A stretch of 64,000 nt of DNA from an uncultured Anaerolineaceae bacterium (GCA_927443345.1 CAKMKJ010000005.1:62001-126000); one strand, 5' to 3'; counted from the first letter of the stretch, positions 33,397 to 41,697 are shown. Notes: generated from the sequence alone by a model not told the origin. Numbers and translations: made by a program.

Positions 33397-33993
33397 TTAA
33401 TCCAGATCAGGGTCAACATCATTTTCAGGTGTGGGATGAAATGGAAAATCTACTCTTTTTTGCATTGATTTGAGTAATTTTTCAAGCAGTGAAATAAGAT
33501 GGTTTTTTTCTTCATCAGTCAAATCAGACGACAAATCATTCATCATCGCCAGCCGCTGAGGACCGACGGTTTCCATCATTTTTCTTCCTTTTTCGGTGAT
33601 ACGGATAAGGAAAACACGTTTATCGTTAGCGTCAAGGTTGCGTTCGACATAACCGCTTTCTTCAAGCCCGCGCAGCAGCGAACTGATGGTGTTCTTTTTA
33701 ACATTTTGAAAATGACTTAGCGCCGTCGGGTTGATGCCGTTGGTGTTGCCACTTTGTTCGGCCACCAACAAGCGAATCAATATACCCATGCGCGGACCAG
33801 AAATTTCACCTGGCATCATTTTATGCGCAATTATGGCGGCATAATAATTGGCAAGCATGCGGATTAAGGAACTTAATTCAAGTCCTTTGATATCTACCCC
33901 ACCCGTCATTGATATCAAATGTTTTTTTAGGTGGTCGCGCATTATTTCGTAGTGGTTTACATTTTCGTGATGACAGTCCATTAACTCTTCCAT
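33397..33993 (-). CDS. MarR-family repressor
   Basis: 198 residues, longer than the usual ~150 because of an N-terminal helix with HHENVNHYEIMRDH and a ~20-residue acidic tail. The core winged helix shows ISGPRMGILIRLL, TALSHFQNVKKNTISSLLRGLEESGYVERNLDANDKRVFLIRITEKG, where the wing D-x-N-D-x-R is characteristic of MarR. It heads the operon with the exporter pair, a layout typical for drug-responsive efflux systems. A strong promoter with an inverted repeat lies just upstream (34006-34046), so it probably represses itself. The His/Glu-rich start could bind metal, but this is speculative. Confidence 0.9.
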   Translation of the reverse strand: MEELMDCHHENVNHYEIMRDHLKKHLISMTGGVDIKGLELSSLIRMLANYYAAIIAHKMMPGEISGPRMGILIRLLVAEQSGNTNGINPTALSHFQNVKKNTISSLLRGLEESGYVERNLDANDKRVFLIRITEKGRKMMETVGPQRLAMMNDLSSDLTDEEKNHLISLLEKLLKSMQKRVDFPFHPTPENDVDPDLD

Positions 33994-34005
33994 CGTTCGT
34001 AGATT

Positions 34006-34046
34006 GTTCGAGGCCGAACTATACTCCTACGTACAATAAAAGTCAA
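34006..34046 (-). promoter_or_regulatory. Promoter and operator of the MarR/exporter operon
   Basis: On the minus strand: -35 TTGACT (34041-34046), 17-nt spacer, -10 TATAGT (34018-34023). An inverted repeat GTTCG-N4-CGAAC (34006-34019) overlaps the -10 edge and the expected transcription start, and the start codon lies only ~17 bases further on. A palindrome TACGTA (34028-34033) is in the spacer. Confidence 0.75.
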
Positions 34047-34209
34047 GAAGGAGAAAAATACTCTTATACAACGTTAATGTTGGAGGGGAAAAAAATGACT
34101 AAAAAACCTATAAAGTACTCAAATGCATTTTTTAGGGCATGAATCCTAATTCTAAATTCGTAAACTATCAGATACACAAGTTGATTCTCAAAAGGTTTGA
34201 TTAGGGCAA

Positions 34210-34327
34210 GGTTCCGAATTCACAAACAGAGTTCGGAACCTGCGGAACACATTTTTTACTAATATTACTTGTCAATTCCTTTTTCAGGGCAACGTTCCGA
34301 ATTCAAGAACACAGAATTCGGAACGTT
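34210..34327. repeat. Two related hairpin repeats (GTTCCGAATTC family)
   Basis: Copy 1: GGTTCCGAATTC (34210-34221) with GAGTTCGGAACC (34229-34240). Copy 2: AACGTTCCGAATTC (34291-34304) with GAATTCGGAACGTT (34314-34327), perfect 14-base arms. Both are preceded by AGGGCAA and followed at ~10-15 bases by a T-rich ACTTTTTACT-like tail. They lie in the ~350-base gap between the MarR promoter and the solute-binding gene, where no gene is seen. Confidence 0.75.
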
Positions 34328-34341
34328 TGGAAAATAACTTT

Positions 34342-36465
34342 TTACTCCCAGTAGGATTGATCGATAGAGAGGTAGCGAATCTGCGGATAGGTGCTGACCG
34401 GTGAAAGGATGTATCCCTGGATGTAGGGTTTGACCAGTTCAAAGTTGCCGAAATGGTAAAGGAACAGAACCGGAGCTTCTTTGACGATGATCTTTTCAGC
34501 TTGTTGATAAAGATCAATCCGGTTGGCGACGTCAGGTTCTACCCTGGCCTGTTCGAGGATGCGGTCTAATGCAGGATTGCTGTAATTGCCCTTGTTCATT
34601 TGAGCGTCTGTATGAAAGAGCACATCCGCGAAGTTCTCGGGGTCGGGATAGTCTGCACACCAGCCGGTAGTGGTCACCTGGCCGTAGTCTTGTTGGGAAG
34701 ACTGTTCAAGGAAGGTGTTGGGGTCGAGGTTACGGACGGTGACGCTAATGCCCAGGTTTTTTTGCCACATATCACTCAAGGCAGAAACAAGCGAGTCTGC
34801 GTAGCTGCCGTATCCGGCGGTTGATATTACGATCTCGGGGAAGGCTTCCACGGAAGCATATTTGGAATCGACAATAAGCTGGCGGGCACGGTCTGGGTCG
34901 TAGTCCAAGCCCTCAAGTTCCTGGCTGAAACCTGGCAGCGCAGGTGGGTAGATGCCCTTGGCTGCCACATCCGTATTCATTAAGACCACATCCAGATATT
35001 TTGTTTTATCGAATGCGAGGGTGAAGGCTTGCCTCACTTTAACATCGTCAAAAGGTGCCTTGGTGACATCAAACTGCACATAACTGGTGCAGAGCGAAAC
35101 GCTGGTCAGCAATTCTTTGTTTAGCGGTTCAGAGGGATCGCTGACCCGTTCAACATTGTAGTCATAAACATCGACAATATCGATCGAACCTTCTTCATAG
35201 AGTCTGAAGCTATCTCCGCTGTAGAGGTTGTAAACCACCATGGGGATGGAGGGCTTATCGCCGTGATAGTCTTCAAAGCGTTCGTAGACCATGGAGACCA
35301 TCGATTCCCAGCGGGTCAGGATGTATGGACCGGTGCCATTGGGGGTGCGGTACCATTCGCTGCCAGATTCCACATTATCACGATCAACAATGCTGGCGGT
35401 GGGATAGATCAGCTTGTAAAGGAAGTAAGGTTTGGGGGCATCAATGGTAACCTGCAGGGTGTGATCATCAATCACCTTCAAACCCGAAATGAAATCCGCA
35501 TTTCCCTCAACCATTTCTTTGACCCCAACAATATCGCTCAAGTAGGTCATGACGGTGTCAGACCGGGTTTCAGGGTGGGCAGCGCGCTGCCAGGAATATA
35601 CGACATCTTCTGCGGTGAAAGGTTTGCCATTGTGGAAGACAGCATCAGGCTGAAGGAAGAAGGTATAGACGGTGCCATCCTCGCTGACATCCCAGCCGGC
35701 AGCCAGGGCGGGCACAATTTCAAGTTTTGGATTAAAGGTGACCAGACCCTCAAAAATGAGATAATCACCTGAGCCATGAGTGGTGGCGGGGTCGTATTCA
35801 CGCGGATTGCTGGATTCGCCTCCGCTTAACATGAGCACCTGGCTGCGAGGCAGACCATTCACCCGCGGCGGCGACAGTACAATCGAGTCGCGCAGGCTGT
35901 TGGATTCTCTATCCCAATAAGCGAAGTTTTCAGGGTTGGAATAGAGCACGAGCGTGATCGCCCGACCTGAGTTAATCACAGTGGTAAGGCGAATTTCCAT
36001 GTCTTCATCCCATGAAGTGTAGTACCCGGTCAATTGGGTGTACCAGGCTTGGGACCCATCTGAAAGCGTGACTGCCTTGTCTTGCAGAAGTTTTATTTTT
36101 TCAAGCCCGGTCGCTTGAGTTTCAATGACTTGCTTTCCAACGGTTTCGAGCGAATCGCCAGCCGTAAACAGGGTGGGCGTCAGATAGCCAAATCCTTCAT
36201 TATCGCCCATGGTGTAATCCTGAAAGTAACCCCCATCCGCGGGGGCATCGGTGGCAGTAAACCCATTAGGGATTGAAATGGATAAACCGTATTCGTCATT
36301 AATGTAAGCCTTGCCCGTGGAATTTGATGCGGCATATGCAGTGGCCGTTGAACGAGGAGCGTAACCATTCTGGTTGGCAATCTTGATAGAGGCTGGTATT
36401 TGAATGGATGAACACGCTGTAATTAGCAAAACAAGGATTAATGAAACCATCAGTATCTTCTTCAT
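34342..36465 (-). CDS. Oligopeptide-type solute-binding lipoprotein with extra N-terminal domain
   Basis: 707 residues. Signal peptide with lipobox LLITACSS. Residues ~40-205 form an extra beta-rich domain (KAYINDEYGLSISIPNGFTA, AWYTQLTGYYTSWDEDMEIRL, ITLVLYSNPENF) not part of standard binding proteins. From ~235 on it is an SBP_bac_5 (OppA/DppA-like) protein: YDPATTHGSGDYLIFEGLV, DGTVYTFFLQPDAVFHNGKPFTAEDVVYSW, RQAFTLAFDKTKYLD, WCADYPDPENF. Family role: capture of peptides or other solutes for an ABC importer, but no permease or ATPase gene is adjacent. The ATG overlaps the upstream peptidase stop (TAATG) and has a GGGAG site, so peptidase and binding protein are coupled. Confidence 0.88.
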   Translation of the reverse strand: MKKILMVSLILVLLITACSSIQIPASIKIANQNGYAPRSTATAYAASNSTGKAYINDEYGLSISIPNGFTATDAPADGGYFQDYTMGDNEGFGYLTPTLFTAGDSLETVGKQVIETQATGLEKIKLLQDKAVTLSDGSQAWYTQLTGYYTSWDEDMEIRLTTVINSGRAITLVLYSNPENFAYWDRESNSLRDSIVLSPPRVNGLPRSQVLMLSGGESSNPREYDPATTHGSGDYLIFEGLVTFNPKLEIVPALAAGWDVSEDGTVYTFFLQPDAVFHNGKPFTAEDVVYSWQRAAHPETRSDTVMTYLSDIVGVKEMVEGNADFISGLKVIDDHTLQVTIDAPKPYFLYKLIYPTASIVDRDNVESGSEWYRTPNGTGPYILTRWESMVSMVYERFEDYHGDKPSIPMVVYNLYSGDSFRLYEEGSIDIVDVYDYNVERVSDPSEPLNKELLTSVSLCTSYVQFDVTKAPFDDVKVRQAFTLAFDKTKYLDVVLMNTDVAAKGIYPPALPGFSQELEGLDYDPDRARQLIVDSKYASVEAFPEIVISTAGYGSYADSLVSALSDMWQKNLGISVTVRNLDPNTFLEQSSQQDYGQVTTTGWCADYPDPENFADVLFHTDAQMNKGNYSNPALDRILEQARVEPDVANRIDLYQQAEKIIVKEAPVLFLYHFGNFELVKPYIQGYILSPVSTYPQIRYLSIDQSYWE

Positions 36466-37820
36466 TATTTTGCTCCCTTCTGACGCACGAGGAGCATAAT
36501 GACGACCAACAACAGGCAGTTCACCCCGATAATGACGAGAATCAGAACCAGATTTCTGCTCAACCAATCCACAATGCCGGTTGCAGAAACAGAAGATAAG
36601 GTTGGCTGAGCCACTGGCGTTGACTCAAATGCGACAGGATCGGAAGGCACAACCTGCGAATCAATGCCCTGTATGGGGATGATGGTAGGTACCGGTGTTG
36701 GATTTTGTTTGTTTTGCTGAGAGGCTTCATCCCAAGCAGGTAAATCGTAATAGCTGCGCCACTCAGTTTGAAAACCTGCCAGGTCAAACCCATAGGCGTA
36801 TTGAAGCGCTTCGTCAATGGCATCCCCTGCTTTGATGCGTTGAAGCAGAGAAAGCATTTTATCTTTGCCATAAGTCTGGATCAGGTAATCGACCATGAAA
36901 AAAGACTGGCTGTAAGAAAGATCTGCAATATCAGGATCTTCGGAAAAACCACCGGACAGAACACTAAACGACATCAATGTATCTGCCTTTACATTCTGTT
37001 GAAAAAAAGCCGCTTCAATACTGCTGGCACCACCTTCACCATAAACAGCCAAGCCTTCGCTCAGCCAGGTTGGCGTAGACCCCAAACAGGAAAAAGTATA
37101 ATCTCCGACGAGGACGTGGGTCAGTTCATGCGCCTCGGTGTTTTGACCCCACTCCAGATTGTCAGGGTCGATGCCGATGATGAGAATGTTGTAATCAGGG
37201 TAAGCCAGCCCGCCAGTCCAACCTGGCACGTAAAAAACAGCGTCGAGCATATCCTGGGTGGAGGAATAGATGTAGAGGTCAACCGGTTGGTCGGGGAGCA
37301 TGCCAATGTCTTCATTCAGATGGTTCAGGGCCTCGACCGCTGCATCTTTTAGAGTGGTCGCATATTCAATGTCATTTTCGTAGTAATGGAAGCGAATCAA
37401 ACCATCTTCCAGAAGTTTCCAATCGTGGATATCATCCAACCACAGAATTTCTTTTCTGTCTGTAAATTCAGATTTACCTTGTTGATCAATATATTCCCAC
37501 TGCCACCAAATTGTGGAGCCGGGGGGTTCGCCGCCGCTTTGCAGCATGTTCCATTCCCAGAGAGCATTGATACTGGAGCCGGTGGTGAACTCTGGATAGG
37601 CAAGCGCACTGACGGTGCCGCAGGCGTCGCGAATGGTGCCGTAATGCAATTTGACCTGGGCGACATTATCCGCGGATTTGAGGTCCAGCGAAAAAACGAT
37701 ATTTTCAGGAAAGTTTAATTCGGCATCGTTCTGAGCAACCGACGCAGAAGAACTTTGAATTCCCACGAAAGCGTAAGAAAACATCAGGAAAAACACCAGA
37801 ATGGCAGCTAATTTTTTCAC
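36465..37820 (-). CDS. Secreted gluzincin peptidase (MA family) with C-terminal anchor
   Basis: About 451 residues starting at a GTG (37820) with a GAGGG site; an ATG 75 nt upstream lacks a site and the signal peptide KKLAAILVFFLMFSYAFV fits the GTG. An outer beta domain (~30-150) precedes a metallopeptidase domain: TEAHELTHVLVG (His-Glu-x-x-His) and WLSEGLAVYGEG (third ligand Glu 18+ residues later), as in the Peptidase_MA-like gluzincins. A Pro/Thr/Ser-rich stalk (PTPVPTIIP) leads to a C-terminal membrane helix (LVLILVIIGVNCLLLVVIML) and a short basic tail. The catalytic domain faces outside. Coupling to the binding-protein gene suggests cleavage of external proteins and capture of products. 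Confidence 0.85.
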   Translation of the reverse strand: MKKLAAILVFFLMFSYAFVGIQSSSASVAQNDAELNFPENIVFSLDLKSADNVAQVKLHYGTIRDACGTVSALAYPEFTTGSSINALWEWNMLQSGGEPPGSTIWWQWEYIDQQGKSEFTDRKEILWLDDIHDWKLLEDGLIRFHYYENDIEYATTLKDAAVEALNHLNEDIGMLPDQPVDLYIYSSTQDMLDAVFYVPGWTGGLAYPDYNILIIGIDPDNLEWGQNTEAHELTHVLVGDYTFSCLGSTPTWLSEGLAVYGEGGASSIEAAFFQQNVKADTLMSFSVLSGGFSEDPDIADLSYSQSFFMVDYLIQTYGKDKMLSLLQRIKAGDAIDEALQYAYGFDLAGFQTEWRSYYDLPAWDEASQQNKQNPTPVPTIIPIQGIDSQVVPSDPVAFESTPVAQPTLSSVSATGIVDWLSRNLVLILVIIGVNCLLLVVIMLLVRQKGAK

Positions 37821-37969
37821 AATCCCTCTTCTTTCAGTGATGGCTCTTATTGAAAAGAACTCATTATATTTAATATTTAGGTACCTATAAGTCAATGCTC
37901 TCCATAATATAACCTGGGGTATCGAGCTAATTGTTTCTTGATCAGTAAAAGACCTACTTTGTAACTCTG

Positions 37970-38022
37970 GCCTCTCCCCTGCCCCTCTCCATCAGGAGAT
38001 GGAGAGGGGTTTGGGGTGAGGT
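37970..38022. repeat. CCCCTCTCC-type palindromic repeat
   Basis: CCCCTCTCCATC (37982-37993) pairs perfectly with GATGGAGAGGGG (37998-38009) around AGGA, flanked by CCTCTCCCCTG and TTTGGGGTGAGG. This pattern is a widely dispersed palindrome in Chloroflexota and cyanobacterial genomes. The remaining gap 37821-38209 shows no gene. Confidence 0.7.
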
Positions 38023-38209
38023 GAAATTTTCAACCCTTTTTCAGAGATTCTTTCAATTATCAATCCAATCTAATTGTAACTGTTTGCTCCTAATGATTGA
38101 ACCTCTGTTTTGTAAAGAAATCGGCGTCAATGGTTATAATTAACAGACAAGTAGGTTTTGTCAAAATCTCGTATTATAAAATTTACATCACTTGTGATCA
38201 GGAGCACTG

Positions 38210-38995
38210 ATGAAGAAAATTATCGGCCCACTACTTTTTGTCTTACTGGTTATCGTTTTGAGCGGTTGCAGCTTACTCGTGCCCGAAGCAGTCACCCCGA
38301 CCATTGCGCCGACCATGACCATTGCGGCTTTCCCGACTGAACCTGTTGTGCAGACAGAAATTCCGCTACCCACGGCAATCCCTCCTACGGCGACACCTGC
38401 GCCTGTTGCGACCGCATCCGCTGTGACGATGCTGAGCGCTGAAGTGACCTTTGATAATTACAGTCTGCGCAGCGGACCTGGCAGATTGTTTGAAAGGGTG
38501 AATCTCTATACTACAGGCGATGTGGTTTCGCTTATTGGGCGTGAATTCAGCAATAACTGGGCGTTGGTAAAAACCCAGGATCACGCGATTGGCTGGATGA
38601 ATTTGGTGGGGCTAAAACTCTACGGCGATCTGAATGCCCTGCCCATTTTCAAGGTGGATGATGCACAAATGTTGTTTGGGCATGTTTATTTACCGGGCAG
38701 AATTCCCGCGACAGGGATTGTGGTCTCAATAGCACCCAGTGATAATGACCTTTCAGAAGCGTATGATACCAGCTCAACGAATGCAGATGGGATATGGGCA
38801 CTTTATCTGCCTGATGATTCTAAAGGCAATTGGTTTATTGGTCCAAATGCATATACATGCGAAGTATCAAATGCTGTGTTTCCAGATTCTGAAGGATGCA
38901 CTTTGAACGGTAATTTGCCATCAGCCCAGGAAATCACGCTGCCCTTTGCCACAGGGCTGGCGATCGAGTTTGAGATTTTGCCGTTGAATCCATGA
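38210..38995 (+). CDS. SH3-domain lipoprotein with Thr/Pro-rich stalk
   Basis: 261 residues. Signal with lipobox VLSGCS (Cys near 22), then a ~55-residue stalk rich in Thr, Pro and Ala (TPTIAPT, LPTAIPPTATPAPV). A bacterial SH3 domain follows (about 80-140: YSLRSGPGRLFERVNLYTTGDVVSLIGRE, WALVKTQDHAIGWM), and then a second beta domain (MLFGHVYLPGRIPATGIVVSIAP, WALYLPDD) that resembles a carboxypeptidase-regulatory or Cna-B type fold. Such proteins sit on the outside and bind cell-wall or extracellular ligands. The ATG has a GGAG site eight bases upstream. Monocistronic by position. Confidence 0.82.
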   Translation: MKKIIGPLLFVLLVIVLSGCSLLVPEAVTPTIAPTMTIAAFPTEPVVQTEIPLPTAIPPTATPAPVATASAVTMLSAEVTFDNYSLRSGPGRLFERVNLYTTGDVVSLIGREFSNNWALVKTQDHAIGWMNLVGLKLYGDLNALPIFKVDDAQMLFGHVYLPGRIPATGIVVSIAPSDNDLSEAYDTSSTNADGIWALYLPDDSKGNWFIGPNAYTCEVSNAVFPDSEGCTLNGNLPSAQEITLPFATGLAIEFEILPLNP

Positions 38996-39047
38996 CAGGG
39001 TTAGTCACGAGACGCTCCTAAAACATCTAATTTGAACCGTTTTTCTG

Positions 39048-39195
39048 AAAATATAGCCTAATTGGCTATATTTTCTTTTTATAACCCTATTGGCTATATT
39101 TTGAATTTATAGCTATTAATAACTATATCTTTCCCAAATAGCCATTAATAGCTATTTATTTACGACTTGATTATAGCCTATAACACCTATATAAT
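39048..39195 (+). promoter_or_regulatory. Phased array of TATAGCC/GGCTATA inverted repeats before satD
   Basis: Five related dyads are seen. Site 1 is a perfect 27-bp inverted repeat, AAAATATAGCC-N5-GGCTATATTTT (39048-39074). Site 2 is TATAACC-N5-GGCTATA (39080-39098). Site 3 is TATAGCT...AACTATA (39108-39127). Site 4 is AAATAGC...GCTATTT (39136-39157). Site 5 is TATAGCC...CCTATA (39172-39191). Centres are about 28, 28, 29 and 35 bases apart. The array ends ~60 bases before the start of the HTH-containing gene at 39253, the obvious candidate to bind it. Confidence 0.75.
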
Positions 39196-39252
39196 AGATA
39201 AATAGTAATTTTTTACTATTATTGAAATCATCAGGATCAAAGAATAATAAAT

Positions 39253-39930
39253 ATGATAAAACCAAATAAACCCGATAAAAAAATGTATGCCGTTCTGACG
39301 GGAGATGTTGTAAATTCTTCCAGTCTATCAAGCGACAGGCGATATTACCTATACGAAGCGATGCAAAACCTTTCCACAGCAGTAAAACAAAAATATCCTC
39401 GCGAAATCTCTTCTGATTTAGCAAAATATCGAGGTGACGGATGGCAATTGCTGGTTTCACCTCCCAGAGATGCATTTGAGATCAGTCTCTTCATGCGAAC
39501 TTTTATCCGATTTCATTTTGAACAAGAAAAGCTGGACACACGAATAGCGATTGCAATTGGAAATATTGATTTCGCACCAGACGACAATGTTTCAGAAGGA
39601 TACGGCATTGCATTCACTGAATCTGGCAAATTGCTTGATTCGCTAAAAGAATATCGTATGGCAGTTACCCTAACCCAAAACTCCAACCACCTTCTCTGCA
39701 ATTTTGCCAATACATTAATAAGAGCTAGTGATGCATTAATTTCAGCCTGGACTCCAGCCCAATGCCAGGCTGTGCATTTAGCGCTCTTTGGCTTGACCCA
39801 AAGGGAAATTGGCAAACGCTGGAAGGCAGGTGCGATAGCCCAAGCATCAGTTGCCAACCATTTAAAATCTGCAAATTGGGAATTAATTAAGGAAATTTCA
39901 TCTCTGTATACTGACATATTTAGGTCCTAA
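39253..39930 (+). CDS. SatD-like protein: cyclase-like domain plus C-terminal HTH
   Basis: 225 residues. The N-terminal ~140 residues run AVLTGDVVNSSSL, AKYRGDGWQLLV, TRIAIAIGNIDF, EGYGIAFTESGKLLDSLK. This order of strands and loops (x-GDG-x, R-I-A-I-x-x-G, G-x-A-F/V-x-x-A/S) copies class III nucleotide cyclases, but the two metal Asp and the substrate residues are not all evident. The last ~70 residues form a helix-turn-helix (ALFGLTQREIGKRW, ASVANHLKSANWELI). The combination fits the SatD family. It is 25 nt before a DUF3307 gene, a pairing known for SatD. It probably binds the upstream dyad array and controls its own operon. Confidence 0.75.
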   Translation: MIKPNKPDKKMYAVLTGDVVNSSSLSSDRRYYLYEAMQNLSTAVKQKYPREISSDLAKYRGDGWQLLVSPPRDAFEISLFMRTFIRFHFEQEKLDTRIAIAIGNIDFAPDDNVSEGYGIAFTESGKLLDSLKEYRMAVTLTQNSNHLLCNFANTLIRASDALISAWTPAQCQAVHLALFGLTQREIGKRWKAGAIAQASVANHLKSANWELIKEISSLYTDIFRS

Positions 39931-39955
39931 GTTAGTCTACTGAAGGGGAAAACAT

Positions 39956-40708
39956 ATGAATACTCCATTTTTCCAATTGACCCTCAGTTTAATCCTGGCA
40001 CACATGGTTGGCGACTTTTTGCTGCAAACCAGTTCTTTGGCAAAAATGAAGAAGAAATCTGTCTGGATGATGGTGCTGCACAGCCTGATCAACGGTGCTG
40101 CTGCGTATCTCATCCTCGCGAGTTGGCGTGCGTGGCTTGTGCCTATAGTGATCAGCGTGAGCCACTTTTTGATCGATTTCACAAAATCCCGTTTCAAGAA
40201 GGATTCGCTCTGGCTGTTCCTCGCGGATCAAGCCCTGCATTTAACAATTATCCTATTGCTGGTTGTGTTTTATTTACTTCCAAATAATTTCCTTTCGTAT
40301 TGGTTCGAGAAGCTGCCAGAGGTTGCTTTACCAGTAATGGTCATTCTCTCCTCGCTAATCTTGCTGACGTTTGCCGGCGGACTCTTTATCGGGTATTGCG
40401 TTCGACCATTTCAAGAACAGATCAAGGATTATTACGCGAAGCTGAAAAAGGAACCGGTGGAAGGACTGAAAGAAGGCGGAAAAATGATCGGCTGGCTTGA
40501 ACGTCTGCTGATCTTTGTGTTTGTACTCACAGGCCAATATGCAGGTGTGGGTTTCTTGATCGCTGCAAAATCTGTTTTCCGCTTTGGCGAGCTCAAAGAG
40601 AGTGAAAACCGAAAAGAGGCTGAGTATATTATCATTGGCACTTTTATCAGTTTTTTGTTTGGCCTCGCAGTGAGTATTTTGGCCAGACTGGCGTTGGGAA
40701 TTAAGTAA
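39956..40708 (+). CDS. DUF3307 membrane protein
   Basis: 250 residues. It starts with LILAHMVGDFLLQTSSLAKMKKKS, then VLHSLINGAAAYLILASW and VISVSHFLIDFTKSRFKKDSLWLFLADQALHL; the H-x-x-x-D-F-L-Q and H-x-x-I-D-x-x-K histidine/aspartate pairs are the DUF3307 signature and could coordinate metal within the membrane. Six to seven helices. Ends with a long hydrophobic helix after an acidic/basic loop. Translation from the ATG at 39956 follows GGGGA. It is cotranscribed with the SatD-like regulator. Function unknown; stress-linked membrane roles are suggested for such operons. Confidence 0.85.
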   Translation: MNTPFFQLTLSLILAHMVGDFLLQTSSLAKMKKKSVWMMVLHSLINGAAAYLILASWRAWLVPIVISVSHFLIDFTKSRFKKDSLWLFLADQALHLTIILLLVVFYLLPNNFLSYWFEKLPEVALPVMVILSSLILLTFAGGLFIGYCVRPFQEQIKDYYAKLKKEPVEGLKEGGKMIGWLERLLIFVFVLTGQYAGVGFLIAAKSVFRFGELKESENRKEAEYIIIGTFISFLFGLAVSILARLALGIK

Positions 40709-40713
40709 TAAGA

Positions 40714-40744
40714 CACTCAGGCACTCAGGCACTCAGGCACTCAG
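40714..40744. repeat. 8-bp tandem repeat CACTCAGG
   Basis: Almost four copies of CACTCAGG in a row directly after the DUF3307 stop. The rest of the gap to 40803 contains only a GGAGG site for the next gene. Confidence 0.85.
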
Positions 40745-40803
40745 AACAGTATAATTTTTTACCCTGATTACTCCTTACTCATAACTACTCTTGGAGGGAA
40801 ACC

Positions 40804-41376
40804 ATGACCAAAAATATACTGATTTTTGAAAGCAGCCCGCGAAAGCAGGGAAATACGGCAGTGCTGGCCAGACAGGCTAGTGAAGCTTTGATCAGCGCCG
40901 GGGTGGAGGTGGAGACACTGCACCTGCATGGGATGAAGATTGCGCCGTGTAATCACTGCGACGGATGCTTGCGCAAGAAGCAGTACTGCGTGATTGAGGA
41001 TGATATGCAGGCGATCTACCCCAAGCTGGCAGCGGCGGATGGGGTGATTCTGGCTTCGCCGATTTACTGGTTTACTTTTAATGCGCAGCTCAAGACCTGT
41101 ATTGACCGCTGGTACGGGTTGTGGCAGAACGATCACGCTTTTTTCAAGGGCAGGCCTGCCGGGGCGATTATGGTCTACGGCGATGCGGACCTGTATATTT
41201 CGGGCGGCATCAACGCGATATCCACTTTTGAGACGATGTTCCGCTTTATGGGAGCGGCGCCGGCCGGGTTCGTGTATGGGACGGCGAATGATGTGGGCGA
41301 CGCGGAGAAGGATGAGGCGCTGATGGAATCTGCGCGGCAGTTGGGAGTGAGGATGGCGGAGAGGGTAAGCGTTTAA
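40804..41376 (+). CDS. Iron-sulfur flavoprotein (Isf-like), NADPH-dependent FMN reductase fold
   Basis: 190 residues. FMN-binding loop ESSPRKQGNT after the first strand, then CNHCDGCLRKKQYC, a C-x2-C-x2-C-x6-C cluster like the compact 4Fe-4S site of archaeal and clostridial iron-sulfur flavoproteins, and ASPIYWFTFNAQLKTCIDRWYGLW, the conserved flavodoxin-like switch region. Likely a redox carrier or quinone/metal/nitro reductase in the cytoplasm. A GGAGG site precedes the ATG. The gene is much richer in GC than the DUF3307 gene before it. Stand-alone by position. Confidence 0.9.
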   Translation: MTKNILIFESSPRKQGNTAVLARQASEALISAGVEVETLHLHGMKIAPCNHCDGCLRKKQYCVIEDDMQAIYPKLAAADGVILASPIYWFTFNAQLKTCIDRWYGLWQNDHAFFKGRPAGAIMVYGDADLYISGGINAISTFETMFRFMGAAPAGFVYGTANDVGDAEKDEALMESARQLGVRMAERVSV

Positions 41377-41381
41377 TTCTG

Positions 41382-41452
41382 TCTCACGCAAAGGCGCAAC
41401 CCCTCTCGCTTCGCTCGGGGGCGCATAGATCGCGAGCACGCAAAGAAAATCT
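41382..41452. repeat. Dispersed CACGCAAAG repeat with nested CCCC-GGGG hairpin (copy A)
   Basis: TCTCACGCAAAGGCGCAA, then CCCCTCTCGC (41400-41409), TTCGCTCGGGGGCGCATAG and ATCGCGA, then GCACGCAAAGAAAATCTT. The CCCC...GGGG core interrupts a CACGCAAAG-type repeat. Related copies are at 45050-45240 and 51155-51250. No gene lies in the ~320-base gap 41377-41697. Confidence 0.65.
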
Positions 41453-41697
41453 TCTTATTAAATTTCAGCTTCGATTTTTCTATTCCTCTCAGATACCTGG
41501 ATTTTTTGGGGCAAGGATTTGATTTTATGCGCGAATCAACATGGCGGGGTGGAATCAGGCCAGGTTGACTATGATTTTTAGTTTTTAAGGTGCAAGAATT
41601 ATTAGTTTTGAATTAATTCTATAATTTCAATGATTGAGATTTCGAATTTCGATGGATAATGAGAATATCCAATATTTGTATGAGAGGAGAGATCAGC

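Noticed and set aside
34291..34327. Terminator of the solute-binding protein gene
   Set aside because: Reading the minus strand no T-run follows the stem; a second similar hairpin nearby favours a repeat element.
39048..39195. Degenerate CRISPR array suggested by ~28-base spacing
   Set aside because: The repeated part is a short dyad of varying sequence, no unique spacers, no cas genes.
40768..41439. Long minus-strand open frame (223 codons) antisense to the iron-sulfur flavoprotein
   Set aside because: High-GC shadow frame with Arg/His-rich sequence and no motifs; the plus-strand gene has clear FMN and Fe-S motifs.
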